Source: Pseudogracilibacillus sp. (GTDB lineage: Bacteria; Bacillota; Bacilli; Bacillales; Amphibacillaceae). Taken from it: a stretch of DNA of 64,000 nucleotides. Both the position numbers and the translations under genes were made by a program. The notes under the pieces were generated by a model, which saw only the letters and a program-made list of their open reading frames with translations, was not told where the DNA came from and made no database searches. Below, piece by piece: positions 26,805 through 36,454 of the stretch (positions within the stretch are counted from its first letter, which is position 1; every line of letters starts with the position of its first letter). The stretch is from contig JAPFDT010000007.1 of the NCBI GenBank assembly GCA_026169815.1, positions 62,001 through 126,000 on the forward strand, in the 5' to 3' direction.

Positions 26805-28535
26805 TTATAGTTCTGTATTTATTGATGTTAATAACCCAATTACTCGATCGGATGCTTCTTCAATTTGTACATACGCTGCTTCTGCTTCGTGCATATTGCC
26901 TGCTTCATAATGTTGTAATGCTTCTTTTGCTAAACGATGCACTTCTTTATGCGGTTCTTCTAACATTTGAAATGATGGTGATGATGAAACTTGTGAACTT
27001 AAATCACCATAATACCAAAGGCCGAGGCGACACTCACTATGAGATGTTACGTCCGAGGAATGTAACTCATCTAACCCTAACAGTACGTTATGAACACGCC
27101 ATTTCCATAGTAAATGATCCGTCTTAGACAGTTCAATAATATCTTCATCCATTAATCGAATATTTGATTCAATAAACATATTTCTATTCGCTTCCATTTG
27201 TTGACTTAATTCATAAATTACTTTCGCAGTTTCTTTTGCAATGTCTTGTGAACTATTACTTAAATTATAGATTTCGGAGTTATTAATCGCAATTTCGTTT
27301 ACAGCAGATGTTTGTTCTTCTGACATTGCTGCAATTTGCGAAGTTGCATGACTAATCCCTTCCATCACTTCAACAATAGCATTTAATTCTTCACTCGCTA
27401 CTTGAGCACCTGAAACACTTTTTTCAACCATCTCCTCCGTATCATTCATTTGATTCGTTACTAAATTCGAGACGTTTTGTAATGTTTCCATATTATCCGT
27501 AATAAGTTGTGTCTGTTCTTTCGTATGTTCTGCTAAACTTCTTACTTCATTAGCGACGACAGCAAAACCTTGCCCGTGCTCGCCCGCTCTTGCTGCTTCA
27601 ATACTCGCGTTTAATGCTAGTAAATTTGTTTGCTCTGTAATTTGTCTAATAACGCCTACAATATCATACGTTTTTTCAATTTCTTCATTTAAATGTTCTA
27701 CTTGTTTAACAACTTGTTGATACACCTGCCCTACTTGTTCCACATCTTCTAGTGTACGATGCACGACTTGCTTACTCTGCTCTGTTGATTGCAATGCTTC
27801 ATCCGTTCCTTCTGCGACTTTAACAGATTGATTTGCTACTTCTTGAATCGATGCACTTACTTCTTCAGTTGCACTCGTAACATTGTGGCTTTGCTCATTC
27901 ATGCTATCCATTTCTTCAAGTAATACTTTCGATGTATCTAATTGCGTCGTATAGTCCAGCGTACGAGAGACACCAAACAAGGGCGCTTTAAACGTTTCTT
28001 CCATATAAACATCTACAATAAGTTGTTGATCAAAAGCAGCTAACTTCTGAATCGCTAACACCATACTTGACATACGATTTGGTTGCCGATGCAATTCTTC
28101 CATGATAACTCGGATTATCATTCCTATTAACTGTTGATGGGCAGCAATAAAAAAATCAGGTGTTAGGTGAATCTGACTATGCTTTTTCCCTATTGCCTCT
28201 CTTGTTTCTATGTACTCTTTATTAAGTTGTGCTTCAAGGAAGTTTTCCAAATAATTGTACATGGCTCGCTTTAGACGATCGATACTTGAATGTGTTGAGA
28301 TTAAATTATGAAAATTATCAATGCTAGTAATTCGCGCATAAAAACGATCAATTACTTCTTGTTTATAAGGAGCTAAAACCGTTGCAGCATCCCGAACACA
28401 GAGCAGATCTTTTTCTGTAATATTCAAAAAATTGAATTGCGCCTGTATATGTTCACCTACCCCTTTCACCTTTAACACAGCAGCTTCATTCATATCTTCA
28501 TATAGTTGATGTTTTCTCTTGCTGAAAAATCCCAT
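26805..28535 (-). CDS. hemAT: Globin-coupled chemoreceptor (HemAT-like) with C-terminal CZB domain
   Basis: A 576-residue soluble methyl-accepting protein. Residues about 15-185 are a protoglobin sensor with proximal heme His119 ([15 protein letters not shown]). The signalling domain contains the conserved hairpin tip [20 protein letters not shown] and [10 protein letters not shown]. After it, about residues 470-576 fit a chemoreceptor zinc-binding (CZB) domain: His474 next to Trp, Cys502 in [10 protein letters not shown], and His529/His533 in PHKEVH. B. subtilis HemAT (432 residues) lacks this tail. No membrane segment, so it senses oxygen, and perhaps zinc or an oxidant, in the cytoplasm. 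Monocistronic. Confidence 0.9.
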   Translation of the reverse strand: MGFFSKRKHQLYEDMNEAAVLKVKGVGEHIQAQFNFLNITEKDLLCVRDAATVLAPYKQEVIDRFYARITSIDNFHNLISTHSSIDRLKRAMYNYLENFLEAQLNKEYIETREAIGKKHSQIHLTPDFFIAAHQQLIGMIIRVIMEELHRQPNRMSSMVLAIQKLAAFDQQLIVDVYMEETFKAPLFGVSRTLDYTTQLDTSKVLLEEMDSMNEQSHNVTSATEEVSASIQEVANQSVKVAEGTDEALQSTEQSKQVVHRTLEDVEQVGQVYQQVVKQVEHLNEEIEKTYDIVGVIRQITEQTNLLALNASIEAARAGEHGQGFAVVANEVRSLAEHTKEQTQLITDNMETLQNVSNLVTNQMNDTEEMVEKSVSGAQVASEELNAIVEVMEGISHATSQIAAMSEEQTSAVNEIAINNSEIYNLSNSSQDIAKETAKVIYELSQQMEANRNMFIESNIRLMDEDIIELSKTDHLLWKWRVHNVLLGLDELHSSDVTSHSECRLGLWYYGDLSSQVSSSPSFQMLEEPHKEVHRLAKEALQHYEAGNMHEAEAAYVQIEEASDRVIGLLTSINTEL

Positions 28536-28858
28536 TGCTAGTCCTCCGTTACCTTATTAAGTTTTTACAAATTATTCATTTAGTTTTCACTTTTTCAAAT
28601 ACAATTGCCTAGTTCTTAGTAATTATATCATGTTCAAGAAACAAAAAAAGTAATATATGCCTTTTTATCTAAAAATTCATTAAAATGACTAAATTATCTC
28701 TAAGTAATCAGTCCTTTAGCGACTGTACTTTTCTTTATTCATAAATAAAGGTTATTTAAAGTTGGAAAAAATGTCTAAGCGTTTTAAGATAAGTGTAGTT
28801 ATCGATTATTCGGGGAAAGTAGTAAAAGAATAGTTCGTTTCTGAAAGGAATGGAGCGT
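28536..28858. other. Intergenic region upstream of fetA
   Basis: AT-rich, 323 bp between divergent genes. Apart from the promoter candidate at 28762-28790 and the hairpin-like ATTCATAAATAAAGG stretch near 28738, I see no gene or RNA element. Confidence 0.5.
28762..28790 (+). promoter_or_regulatory. Weak candidate promoter for fetAB
   Basis: TTGGAA, 17-bp spacer, TAAGAT; four of six matches in each box. About 70 bp before the fetA start. Confidence 0.3.
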
Positions 28859-29500
28859 ATGTTGCGATTAGAAAATATTGTAGTAAAAGGTGTATTAGAA
28901 ATTGATGCTTTAACGTTAGAAGAAAATATCATTAGTATTGAAGGACAAAGTGGTAGTGGTAAATCAACTATTTTACGATTGCTAAACAATTTAGACACGC
29001 CAACGTCTGGTACGATTTATTTTCATGATAAAGATATTATGAAAATTGACTCGCTTCAACTTCGAAAACAAATCGTCATGTTACCACAAAGTGCTGTTTT
29101 ATTTGATGGGACAATCCGTGACAATTTATTGATCGGGCTAACATATTCTGGCCAAGAACAAGCCACAGACGAAGAGTTAGAAAAAATATTAGCTGATTTA
29201 TGGGTACATAAAAAACTAGACACGAGTGTCCATGATTTATCAGGGGGAGAACAACAACGCATGGCCTTAGCGCGTATTTTATTACTGAAAGAAGCAGAAG
29301 TATATTTGTTAGACGAACCTTCTTCAGATTTAGACGATCGAACGACCGATCACGTCCTCGATACGTTTTTTTCTCAAGCTAAAGAACGAAATCAACAAAT
29401 TATTATGGTGACACACGATACATCTGTTTCTAGAAAATTTGCTGACACTGTTATTAATATGGATAAATATAGTAAACAAATTAAGAATGGAGATGAGTGA
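28859..29500 (+). CDS. fetA: Iron export ABC transporter ATP-binding protein FetA (YbbL-like)
   Basis: A 213-residue ATPase: Walker A EGQSGSGKST, Q-loop MLPQSAVLFDGTIRDNL, signature DLSGGEQQR, Walker B VYLLDEPSSDLD and H-loop MVTHD. It pairs with the UPF0014 permease that follows. In E. coli FetAB exports iron and raises resistance to oxidative stress. The ATG at 28850 touches GAAAGGA, so the ATG at 28859 (9 nt away) is preferred. The stop overlaps a possible GTG start of fetB, so the subunits are coupled. Confidence 0.9.
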   Translation: MLRLENIVVKGVLEIDALTLEENIISIEGQSGSGKSTILRLLNNLDTPTSGTIYFHDKDIMKIDSLQLRKQIVMLPQSAVLFDGTIRDNLLIGLTYSGQEQATDEELEKILADLWVHKKLDTSVHDLSGGEQQRMALARILLLKEAEVYLLDEPSSDLDDRTTDHVLDTFFSQAKERNQQIIMVTHDTSVSRKFADTVINMDKYSKQIKNGDE

Positions 29501-29502
29501 TA

Positions 29503-30330
29503 ATGGAAGATAATGCACTAGATTTCACTTTGTGGCAAGTCGGCCTTGCTTACATATTTTTATTAATTGTCTTACTTATCGTTCATTTGAAAAAGATTCC
29601 ACGAAAAAAGTTTCTCATTATCTCATCACTTCGCATGACGTTACAACTAATTATCGTTGGATATGTTTTAGTCTATGTATTAGATAATCCAAATCCATTC
29701 ATAACGAGTGGCATCATTTTAATTATGTTAACGTTCGCTATTTTCAATGTGTATCAAAGAACGAAACCGACGATTAAACTCGACTTAAAAAAGATGATTG
29801 CACTTGCGATGCTCATTGGAGTTAGTATTAATTTAATCTATTTCATGTTCGTGATTTTGCAATTAGACCCTTGGTATGATCCACAATATTTTATCCCTGT
29901 TAGTGGTATGATTATCGGAAAAACAATGACAGGTGTTTCTTTAGGGGTAAATAACTTACTAACCGGAATGAAAGATAAAAAAGATCAAGTAGAAGGTGCG
30001 CTCATGCTTGGAGCGTCTCCAAAAATAGCAGCAAAATCGATTGTAAATGATGCTTTTGATGAAGCAATGTTACCGACGATGAATGCAATGATTGGAATGG
30101 GCATTGTTTTTCTTCCTGGTATGATGACAGGTCAAATTATTGCCGGACAATCTCCTCTCGTTGCTGTAAAATATCAACTCTCTGTCATGCTAGGTGTCTT
30201 AGGAACTGTCGCTGTTACCGTTTTAATCTTCCTACATTTAGCGTATAAGATTTTTTTCAACGAACGACAGCAATTTTTATTAACAAAACGAGATTTACCG
30301 AAAGAAAAACAACCTGTCCGGTATGATTAA
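29503..30330 (+). CDS. fetB: Iron export ABC transporter permease FetB (UPF0014)
   Basis: A 275-residue permease of the UPF0014/YbbM family with about seven hydrophobic segments. Typical stretches are SSLRMTLQLIIVGYVLVYV, PVSGMIIGKTMTGVSLGVN and FLPGMMTGQIIAGQSPLVA. Works with FetA to export iron. The ATG at 29503 is 10 nt after GGAG; an in-frame GTG at 29497 overlapping the fetA stop is the alternative. No obvious terminator follows. Confidence 0.92.
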   Translation: MEDNALDFTLWQVGLAYIFLLIVLLIVHLKKIPRKKFLIISSLRMTLQLIIVGYVLVYVLDNPNPFITSGIILIMLTFAIFNVYQRTKPTIKLDLKKMIALAMLIGVSINLIYFMFVILQLDPWYDPQYFIPVSGMIIGKTMTGVSLGVNNLLTGMKDKKDQVEGALMLGASPKIAAKSIVNDAFDEAMLPTMNAMIGMGIVFLPGMMTGQIIAGQSPLVAVKYQLSVMLGVLGTVAVTVLIFLHLAYKIFFNERQQFLLTKRDLPKEKQPVRYD

Positions 30331-30479
30331 AAAATTAGACGGATATAATTAGTGGGTATTATGTATCCTTTATGTACTTTTTATGACTTTCTAGTTGCTT
30401 CTATTCTTGCAAATCTATAAAATGTTGCATTGTCAGTCTTTTTTAATTGGCAGTTTTTTACAGAATGGAAGTGTCGAAG

Positions 30480-31640
30480 ATGAACAAAATGTTAAAGCCA
30501 ACGATTATTTCGATTTCAATGGCGACTGTAATGGCTGGTGCGGCTATTTCACCTGCACTTGGTCTCATTGCCCAAGCATTTCCGGATGCGAGTCCGACAG
30601 TTATTAAATTAATTTTAACTGCTCCATCGATTATGATTATTCCTTTTTCATTTTTGTCGAGTTATTTAACGTCAAAACTACGAAAAAGAACCATTATCAT
30701 GATTGGACTTATCATTTATGTTATCGGTGGAATTATTCCGCAGTTTCTTTCGCAAATTGAATTTATTTTATTTTTCCGTTTGCTTTTAGGAGCCGGTGTT
30801 GGTTTACTCATGCCTTTATCTATGTCGCTCATTAATGATTACTATTCAGGGAAAGAACGAACCCAAATGATGGGATATAATTCTGCATTTAGTAATTTTG
30901 GTGGGATTGTGACGATGCTTTTAGCAGGATGGCTCGCTACGTTCGGATGGCGCGTTCCTTTTAATGTCTATTTATTAGGATTCGTTATTTTCATTTTAAT
31001 CTTCTTTTTCTTACCTAAAGGAGAAATTCAAGAACAATCCACAGCAAAAACGAAAACAAAAATGCCACTTGCTGTATATGGATACGCACTTGCGATGGGT
31101 GGTGTCATGTTAGCTTATTATTCTATTGCTACAAATATGGCACTTTATTTAGAACAAACAAAACTAGGTGGGGCTACTATTGCAGGTACTGTCGTTGCTT
31201 TTACAACAGTTGGTGGAATGACGACTAGTTTATTACTCGTACGGATTGAATCAGTTTTTCAAAAATTTGTCATCCCTGTCATGCTTTTTAGTATGGGATT
31301 AGCCTTTTTATTATTAAGTTTCACTTCTCATTTATCTGTCGTTATTATTAGTGTTTGTTTAGTCGGATTTGGTCAAGGGTCACTTTTTCCAATTATTGTG
31401 ATTAAAGCATTAGACCATGTTACGATGCAACAAGCTGATCGTGCAGTTGCGATTACTTCAAGCTTTACATTTTTAGGTCAATTTTTATCCCCTATTGTAT
31501 TAGATGGGATTGGGAAAATTGCCAATAATACAGCGATACGTTTTCAATATGGAACACTAGCTGTCATCATATTAACGATTGTACTTATTATTATGTGGCA
31601 AACAATACGTAAATCTAAACAGCCACTGACGACGAATTAA
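30480..31640 (+). CDS. MFS transporter
   Basis: A 386-residue major facilitator with 12 hydrophobic segments. The loop 2-3 motif region SSYLTSKLRKRTIIMIGLI and the TM4 arginine FFRLLLGAGVGLLMPLS are characteristic of drug/H+ antiporter-like MFS proteins. The start ATG at 30480 has only a GGAAG site 8 nt upstream; ATG at 30468 is the other option. Stands alone, 150 bp after fetB, and could be a weak operon member. Substrate unknown. Confidence 0.85.
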   Translation: MNKMLKPTIISISMATVMAGAAISPALGLIAQAFPDASPTVIKLILTAPSIMIIPFSFLSSYLTSKLRKRTIIMIGLIIYVIGGIIPQFLSQIEFILFFRLLLGAGVGLLMPLSMSLINDYYSGKERTQMMGYNSAFSNFGGIVTMLLAGWLATFGWRVPFNVYLLGFVIFILIFFFLPKGEIQEQSTAKTKTKMPLAVYGYALAMGGVMLAYYSIATNMALYLEQTKLGGATIAGTVVAFTTVGGMTTSLLLVRIESVFQKFVIPVMLFSMGLAFLLLSFTSHLSVVIISVCLVGFGQGSLFPIIVIKALDHVTMQQADRAVAITSSFTFLGQFLSPIVLDGIGKIANNTAIRFQYGTLAVIILTIVLIIMWQTIRKSKQPLTTN

Positions 31641-31751
31641 TCGATATCGTTTAATATTTTGAGTTATTCCTTTTTAAAATGATGTCATTTCAAAAATAGG
31701 AAGTACATATCTTCTCGTTCATTTAAAATTCGAAAAAGTAATGGATTATTC

Positions 31752-31780
31752 TTGTCTTGTGCTATTAACTATCCTATAAT
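31752..31780 (+). promoter_or_regulatory. Promoter of the small membrane protein gene
   Basis: TTGTCT, 17-bp spacer, TATAAT; 22 bp before the ATG at 31803. Confidence 0.6.
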
Positions 31781-31802
31781 ATGGGGTGATGAGGTGAATA
31801 AC

Positions 31803-31982
31803 ATGAATAAAATTGAAAAAGGTCTACAATTTCTTATGTGGGCAAGTGTAGTTGTTTTAATCTTAATCGCTGTTTTGGTCATTATGGTAGGTCACGCAAC
31901 TAATTACAATTTCTTATACGGCGTTGTAGATTTCACTAACATTTCAGTAGACATGCTAAGTAACGGAAAACTAATATTGTAA
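31803..31982 (+). CDS. Small single-pass membrane protein, 59 residues
   Basis: A 59-residue protein: short basic lead MNKIEKG, one membrane segment (about residues 9-30, LQFLMWASVVVLILIAVLVI), then a polar tail with aromatic and Asn residues (NYNFLYGVVDFTN). I do not recognise a family. Its reality is supported by a good promoter (31752-31780), GATGAGGTGA 6-8 nt before the ATG and a strong terminator straight after the stop. A longer frame reaching back to 31752 would start inside the promoter and has no ribosome binding site. It could be a small membrane regulator or a toxin-like peptide; undetermined. Confidence 0.6.
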   Translation: MNKIEKGLQFLMWASVVVLILIAVLVIMVGHATNYNFLYGVVDFTNISVDMLSNGKLIL

Positions 31983-31993
31983 CACACAATACA

Positions 31994-32046
31994 AAAACAC
32001 TTTTTTCAAGGATAATGAGCTCACTTGAAAAAAGTGTTTTTTTATG
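31994..32046 (+). terminator. Strong terminator after the small membrane protein gene
   Basis: About 17-bp near-perfect stem (ACACTTTTTTCAAG / CTTGAAAAAAGTGT) followed by seven T. Confidence 0.92.
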
Positions 32047-32156
32047 ACTTTACAATAAATAGTGTTGATGCAGAAAATTCACTAGCGCCATTTATTGTTT
32101 GTATCGATTTGTTTTATCTAAATAAATCGATGAGAAGTTAAGTTTACAGGAGAACT

Positions 32157-32214
32157 CCGTTAATTTTTAATCATTCATGTTTTATATCAAATCACTCTAT
32201 TATGAAATTGATTC
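32157..32214 (+). repeat. Partial copy of the right end of the MITE-like element
   Basis: Carries ATTATGAAATTGATTCA and an upstream CATTCATGTTTTATAT stretch that parallels the right end of the element at 36697-36738. Confidence 0.6.
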
Positions 32215-32333
32215 ATCGGTATAATATCCTGTGTGTTAAATAATTTTGTTACTTTTTTCATCTTTTTTAAAATTACAATGCATAATACTAGCTATTTACT
32301 TTTTAGGGTGGTATGCTAAGAGCAGAATTATTT

Positions 32334-32360
32334 TTGTTCGGTGTAAATGAATGGTATAAG
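32334..32360 (+). promoter_or_regulatory. Candidate promoter of the cold shock gene
   Basis: TTGTTC, 15-bp spacer, then TATAAG with an upstream TG (extended -10). It would give a leader of about 70-75 nt. Confidence 0.4.
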
Positions 32361-32440
32361 TAAGTAATCACTTTTGCTTTAATGAACACTTTGGACAGGG
32401 ATAGTAATATTTTGTGCAAATGCACTAGGAGGCAACAATA

Positions 32441-32641
32441 ATGGAACAAGGTACAGTAAAATGGTTTAATGCAGACAAAGGTTTTGGATTTATCGAGCGT
32501 GAAGACGGTGAAGATGTATTCGTACATTTCTCTGCTATTCAAAGTGAAGGTTTCAAAACATTAGACGAAGGTGAAGCTGTTACGTTTGATATTGAAGAAG
32601 GTCAGCGTGGCCCTCAAGCTGCAAACGTTCAAAAAGCATAA
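32441..32641 (+). CDS. cspB: Cold shock protein (CspA/CspB family)
   Basis: A 66-residue single-stranded nucleic-acid-binding protein with both RNP motifs: KGFGFIE (RNP1) and DVFVHFSAI (RNP2). N-terminus [17 protein letters not shown] is classical for Bacillus Csps. It acts as an RNA chaperone at low temperature. AGGAGGCAAC precedes the ATG. A terminator follows 10 bp after the stop. Which paralogue (CspB, C or D) cannot be told. Confidence 0.95.
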   Translation: MEQGTVKWFNADKGFGFIEREDGEDVFVHFSAIQSEGFKTLDEGEAVTFDIEEGQRGPQAANVQKA

Positions 32642-32651
32642 ATTTTCATTT

Positions 32652-32695
32652 AAAAGCAATCATACTCTTAATTGAGTGTGGTTGCTTTTTTTATT
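32652..32695 (+). terminator. Terminator of the cold shock gene
   Basis: AAAGCAATCATACTC / GAGTGTGGTTGCTTT stem followed by T run. Confidence 0.9.
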
Positions 32696-32780
32696 TTTCT
32701 GTTTTACAGTAACATAAAATACAAATACTTTTTTCAGAATACGAAGCTTACAACTACTTGTTTATAGTAAGGATGATTTT

Positions 32781-34244
32781 ATGCCAAACAATAATAATAT
32801 AGGGTGGAATTTTGATGAAACCTATACGAATTTGCCTAGTATGTTTTACAGTACAGCAAAACTTGATCCAGCAACAAATCCAACCATTGTGTTTTTCAAT
32901 GACTCTTTAGCGAAGGAACTTGGCTTAGATGCTAATGTTTTGCAAGCAGATGATGGTGTGAATACACTTGCGGGAAATTCCCTACCAAATAATAGTATGC
33001 CTATTGCTCAAGCTTATGCAGGACATCAATTTGGGAATTTTACGATGCTCGGGGATGGACGTGCGATTATGTTAGGCGAACAGCTTACACCAGATGAGAA
33101 ACGATACGATATTCAATTTAAAGGGTCAGGTAGAACAGCTTATTCGCGAGGTGGCGATGGATTCGCTGCAATCGGTCCGATGTTACGAGAGTACATCATG
33201 AGTGAAGCAATGCATGGACTTAATATTCCTACGACTAGAAGTCTTGCTGTCATTAAGTCTGATGATCCCGTTTATAGAGATGATGTTTTATCTCGTGGTA
33301 TTTTAACACGTGTTGCAAAAAGTCATTTACGAGTCGGGACATTCCAATATGCCCTTGCTTATGGAGATGTAGCAGATGTACAAGCTCTTGCCGACTACGC
33401 AATTAACCGTCATTATCCCGATTTTAAAAATACTAGTACACAGTATGCTGATTTTTTACGAAAAGTAGTGAAACAACAAGCTTACTTAGTTGCTAAATGG
33501 CAACTAGTTGGTTTTATCCATGGTGTGATGAATACCGATAATATGACGATTAGCGGAGAAACAATTGATTATGGACCTTGCGCTTTTATGAACTCATTTG
33601 CTCCGAATACTGTATTCAGCTCTATCGATCATCAAGGTCGCTATGCATACGGTAATCAACCTGCGATAGCAAATTGGAATGTCGCGCGTTTTGCAGAAAC
33701 CTTACTTCCATTACTAGATAGTGATCAAGATAAGGCTGTTGAGATAGCGAAGGAAATTATCAGCAGTTTTCAAATGTATTTTTCGAACGCATGGTTAGCC
33801 GGTATGCGTAGTAAGCTTGGACTTTTCACTACAAAAGAGACCGACAACGACTTGATTAGTGAATTGGTACGAGCAATGGAAAAATATCAAGCTGACTATA
33901 ACGATACATTTTTAGCATTAACGAGAGACACATTAGAAGGAGAAGTTTTATTTCAATCAGAAGAATTTAACACATGGTATCAACGTTGGCAAACACGATT
34001 ACAAGAAGAAAATAAATCAAGTGATGAAGTAGTACGACTTATGCGTAGTTCAAATCCAGCCCTTATTCCGAGAAATCACCTCGTCGAACGAGCACTTACT
34101 GACGCAGTTGAACACGATAACTATGACTTCATGAATTATTTACTAAGCGCATTAAAAAATCCCTTTGCACATTCGCAAGCACAAGCCGAATTTGAAAAGA
34201 TTCCAGTACCACAAACGCCGTATCAAACATATTGTGGGACATAA
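32781..34244 (+). CDS. selO: Protein adenylyltransferase SelO (YdiU/UPF0061)
   Basis: A 487-residue pseudokinase-fold enzyme that transfers AMP to proteins (known for E. coli and human SelO). Family stretches are AYAGHQFGNFTMLGDGRA, FKGSGRTAYSRGGDG, REYIMSEAMHGLNIPTTRS, the HGVMNTDNM metal/active-site motif and DYGPCAFM. The C-terminus ends in YCGT, with Cys where vertebrate SelO has selenocysteine. Length is full. Its ribosome binding site is weak (AAGGATG), 6-10 nt before the ATG. Monocistronic with a terminator at 34275. Confidence 0.93.
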   Translation: MPNNNNIGWNFDETYTNLPSMFYSTAKLDPATNPTIVFFNDSLAKELGLDANVLQADDGVNTLAGNSLPNNSMPIAQAYAGHQFGNFTMLGDGRAIMLGEQLTPDEKRYDIQFKGSGRTAYSRGGDGFAAIGPMLREYIMSEAMHGLNIPTTRSLAVIKSDDPVYRDDVLSRGILTRVAKSHLRVGTFQYALAYGDVADVQALADYAINRHYPDFKNTSTQYADFLRKVVKQQAYLVAKWQLVGFIHGVMNTDNMTISGETIDYGPCAFMNSFAPNTVFSSIDHQGRYAYGNQPAIANWNVARFAETLLPLLDSDQDKAVEIAKEIISSFQMYFSNAWLAGMRSKLGLFTTKETDNDLISELVRAMEKYQADYNDTFLALTRDTLEGEVLFQSEEFNTWYQRWQTRLQEENKSSDEVVRLMRSSNPALIPRNHLVERALTDAVEHDNYDFMNYLLSALKNPFAHSQAQAEFEKIPVPQTPYQTYCGT

Positions 34245-34274
34245 ATTTTCGAGCGGAAATATGAGCTTTGTTTT

Positions 34275-34318
34275 AAGTTACGTTTAGCTACATTATTGGC
34301 AAACGTAACTTTTTTATT
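34275..34318 (+). terminator. Terminator of selO
   Basis: AAGTTACGTTT / AAACGTAACTT, 11-bp perfect stem, followed by a T run. Confidence 0.9.
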
Positions 34319-34401
34319 ATTCGTTAGTGTTAGGGATGAGCCTTCGTGTCAGATTATGAGCTTTCACAAAAATTCATGATCCTTCCACTCTTTTTTGTTT
34401 T

Positions 34402-35391
34402 TTAATACAATGCTTTAAAACGGATGCTTACAGCTAAGTCGTGCAATGCTTGTTCTTGTTCGAACAATGCTTGTTCTGCTTCTTCTATCGTTACGAGATG
34501 AAAGAATAATTGATTCATCGGTAATGATTGAGCTAATTTTGCTAAATCGGCTGTGATTACTTGAGCGATTTTCGGATATCCTCCTGCTGTTTGCCTGTCT
34601 GCCATTAATACAATTGGTTGACCGCTTGTCGGTACTTGTATCGTGCCAAATGTTACACCTTCTGAAATAAGTTCGAATTCTTCCGTCATTTTTAATGGAT
34701 GTCCTTCTAGTTGATAACCCATTCGATCTGCACGTGTCGTTACTGTATATTGCTCGTTAATTAAAGCATCAAGGCTATCTTCTGTAAATTCATCAAACTC
34801 TGAACCTTTCACAATACGAATCTGTTGGTGTTTTTTAAAATTTAAAAAGGTTTGATAGTTTACCGACCAATCATTCGACGTTGGACTTTGTAAATTACTA
34901 ATTAACCCTTCACTTATATGACTTAATTCACCAAATTGTAAGGTGTCCCCTGCCTTTAAAGCACGTCCTTCATAGCCTCCAAGACTAGCATTTAAATACG
35001 TACTTTTACTTTCCAATACGTCAGGTACATCAATGCCACCAGCAAAAGCTATATAAGCACGTGAACCAGAATGGCCTGATTTAAATTGCAGAATCGAGCC
35101 TTTTTTGACTAAAATTGGTCGCCACATCGGAGCTGATTTCCCATCAATTGTTGGATATAATTGCCCTCCTGTAATAGCAATAAGCGTATCTTCATTAAAT
35201 TCAAAAGATAATCCGAACAAAACAACTTCTAGTGCCCCTTCGCTTTGTTCATTTCCAACAATCATGTTGGCAATTCTAAATGAAATGGCATCCATAGCTC
35301 CACCGACAATGACACCGTATTTCTGAGCGCCATAGCGGCCTAAATCTTGAATCGTCGTTAAAATACCTGGTTGGCGAATGGTAATACTCAT
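34402..35391 (-). CDS. pxpC: 5-oxoprolinase subunit PxpC (KipA-like, biotin-dependent carboxyltransferase fold)
   Basis: A 329-residue subunit of the ATP-dependent 5-oxoprolinase PxpABC, which opens 5-oxoproline to glutamate. Recognised by the start RQPGILTTIQDLGRYGAQKYGV, GGAMDAISFRIAN, AFAGGIDVPDVLES and PVVLMADRQTAGGYPKIAQV-like text at about 265-285. Its start overlaps the stop of pxpB by 4 bp. In B. subtilis the same protein is KipA, an antagonist of the KinA inhibitor KipI. No terminator is evident downstream. Confidence 0.92.
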   Translation of the reverse strand: MSITIRQPGILTTIQDLGRYGAQKYGVIVGGAMDAISFRIANMIVGNEQSEGALEVVLFGLSFEFNEDTLIAITGGQLYPTIDGKSAPMWRPILVKKGSILQFKSGHSGSRAYIAFAGGIDVPDVLESKSTYLNASLGGYEGRALKAGDTLQFGELSHISEGLISNLQSPTSNDWSVNYQTFLNFKKHQQIRIVKGSEFDEFTEDSLDALINEQYTVTTRADRMGYQLEGHPLKMTEEFELISEGVTFGTIQVPTSGQPIVLMADRQTAGGYPKIAQVITADLAKLAQSLPMNQLFFHLVTIEEAEQALFEQEQALHDLAVSIRFKALY

Positions 35392-36119
35392 ATCACTTCC
35401 TCCTTGTACGTTGAAAACTCTTCCTCTTCTATTTGTTTGAAACGTATTTTATCCCCCGCTTGTAACAATGTCGGTGGTGATGAATTTGGTAAAAACAAAC
35501 TAGCTGGTGAACGACCAATGATTTGCCAACCTCCTGGTGTTTCTAAGGAGTAAATACCTGTTTGTTTTCCCGCAATACCGACGGAACCTTGTGGAATTGC
35601 CTGTCGTGGTGAGACCTTTCTTGGTGTGGCAATTCGTTCATCCATCCCGCCTAGAAAAGGAAATCCCGGCGAAAATCCAATCATATATACCATATATTCA
35701 TGATTAAGATGAATATCAATTACTTCTTCTGGTGTTAAACTATTATACGTAGCAACTACCCCTAAATCAGGACCATATTCTCCTCCATAGATGACCGGTA
35801 TTTCAATAACTCGTTGCTCTCTTTCTTCTTCTGGATTAACACGTTTAATATACTCTTCCATGAAAGCGCTAACCTTTTGGAACGCCGAATTTACTTGAGA
35901 TTGTTGATTTTCAAAATAAATTGTAACTGGATTATAATATACAGTAACGCTATTATAGCTAGGTACCGCTTCAATGAAACCATGGAAAGGATCTCGTTCA
36001 ATTTCAGTCATTAAATGGATAATGACATGATGAATATCAGGGCTAATACCTTCTCCAATTTGCACGACAATAGCAGAGTCTCCTAAAGATCTCATTTTTA
36101 TATTTTGTTGTATATCCAT
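35388..36119 (-). CDS. pxpB: 5-oxoprolinase subunit PxpB (KipI-like)
   Basis: A 243-residue PxpB/KipI protein. Marks are MRSLGDSAIVVQIG, the conserved MVYMIGFSPGFPFLGG, TPRKVSPRQAIPQGSVGIAGKQ-type text at about 180-200 and SLETPGGWQIIGRSP. Subunit of 5-oxoprolinase with PxpC; in B. subtilis KipI also inhibits the sporulation kinase KinA. AAAGGAGG stands 8 nt before the ATG. Divergent from pxpA across a 790-bp gap that contains a repeat element, so the three subunits are in two transcripts. Confidence 0.92.
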   Translation of the reverse strand: MDIQQNIKMRSLGDSAIVVQIGEGISPDIHHVIIHLMTEIERDPFHGFIEAVPSYNSVTVYYNPVTIYFENQQSQVNSAFQKVSAFMEEYIKRVNPEEEREQRVIEIPVIYGGEYGPDLGVVATYNSLTPEEVIDIHLNHEYMVYMIGFSPGFPFLGGMDERIATPRKVSPRQAIPQGSVGIAGKQTGIYSLETPGGWQIIGRSPASLFLPNSSPPTLLQAGDKIRFKQIEEEEFSTYKEEVI

Positions 36120-36454
36120 TACAACAACCTCCTTTGTTCCATTTTACGAAACTATGATTTCAACAAATGGATTTAACTTAATTATAAGTCTATTCCGTTA
36201 AATTTCAAGTATTCACTGTAAAGTAAAGCATAAATAATAACTATACATTAGAAGCAATTTCATAAAAAAACTAAGTTAAATAACTACACGAACAAATATA
36301 TATACAAAATGTTATAGACTTAGTTTACTTCAATGAATGCCGACTAACTCTTACAGAAAAGCATGAGCCCGAAGATTCTTAAGGATAGGACAAAACATAT
36401 TTTATGCATAAGAAAGTGGAATAATAAAATTAAGTGATAGCAATATATTTAAAT

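Larger units (their letters stand above)
32047..32440. other. Intergenic region with cold-shock leader and partial repeat
   Basis: 394 bp with no gene. It holds a partial copy of the dispersed repeat end (32157-32214), an extended -10 candidate at 32352-32360, and the transcribed leader of the cold shock gene with AGGAGG about 7 nt before its ATG. B. subtilis csp mRNAs also have long leaders. Confidence 0.5.
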
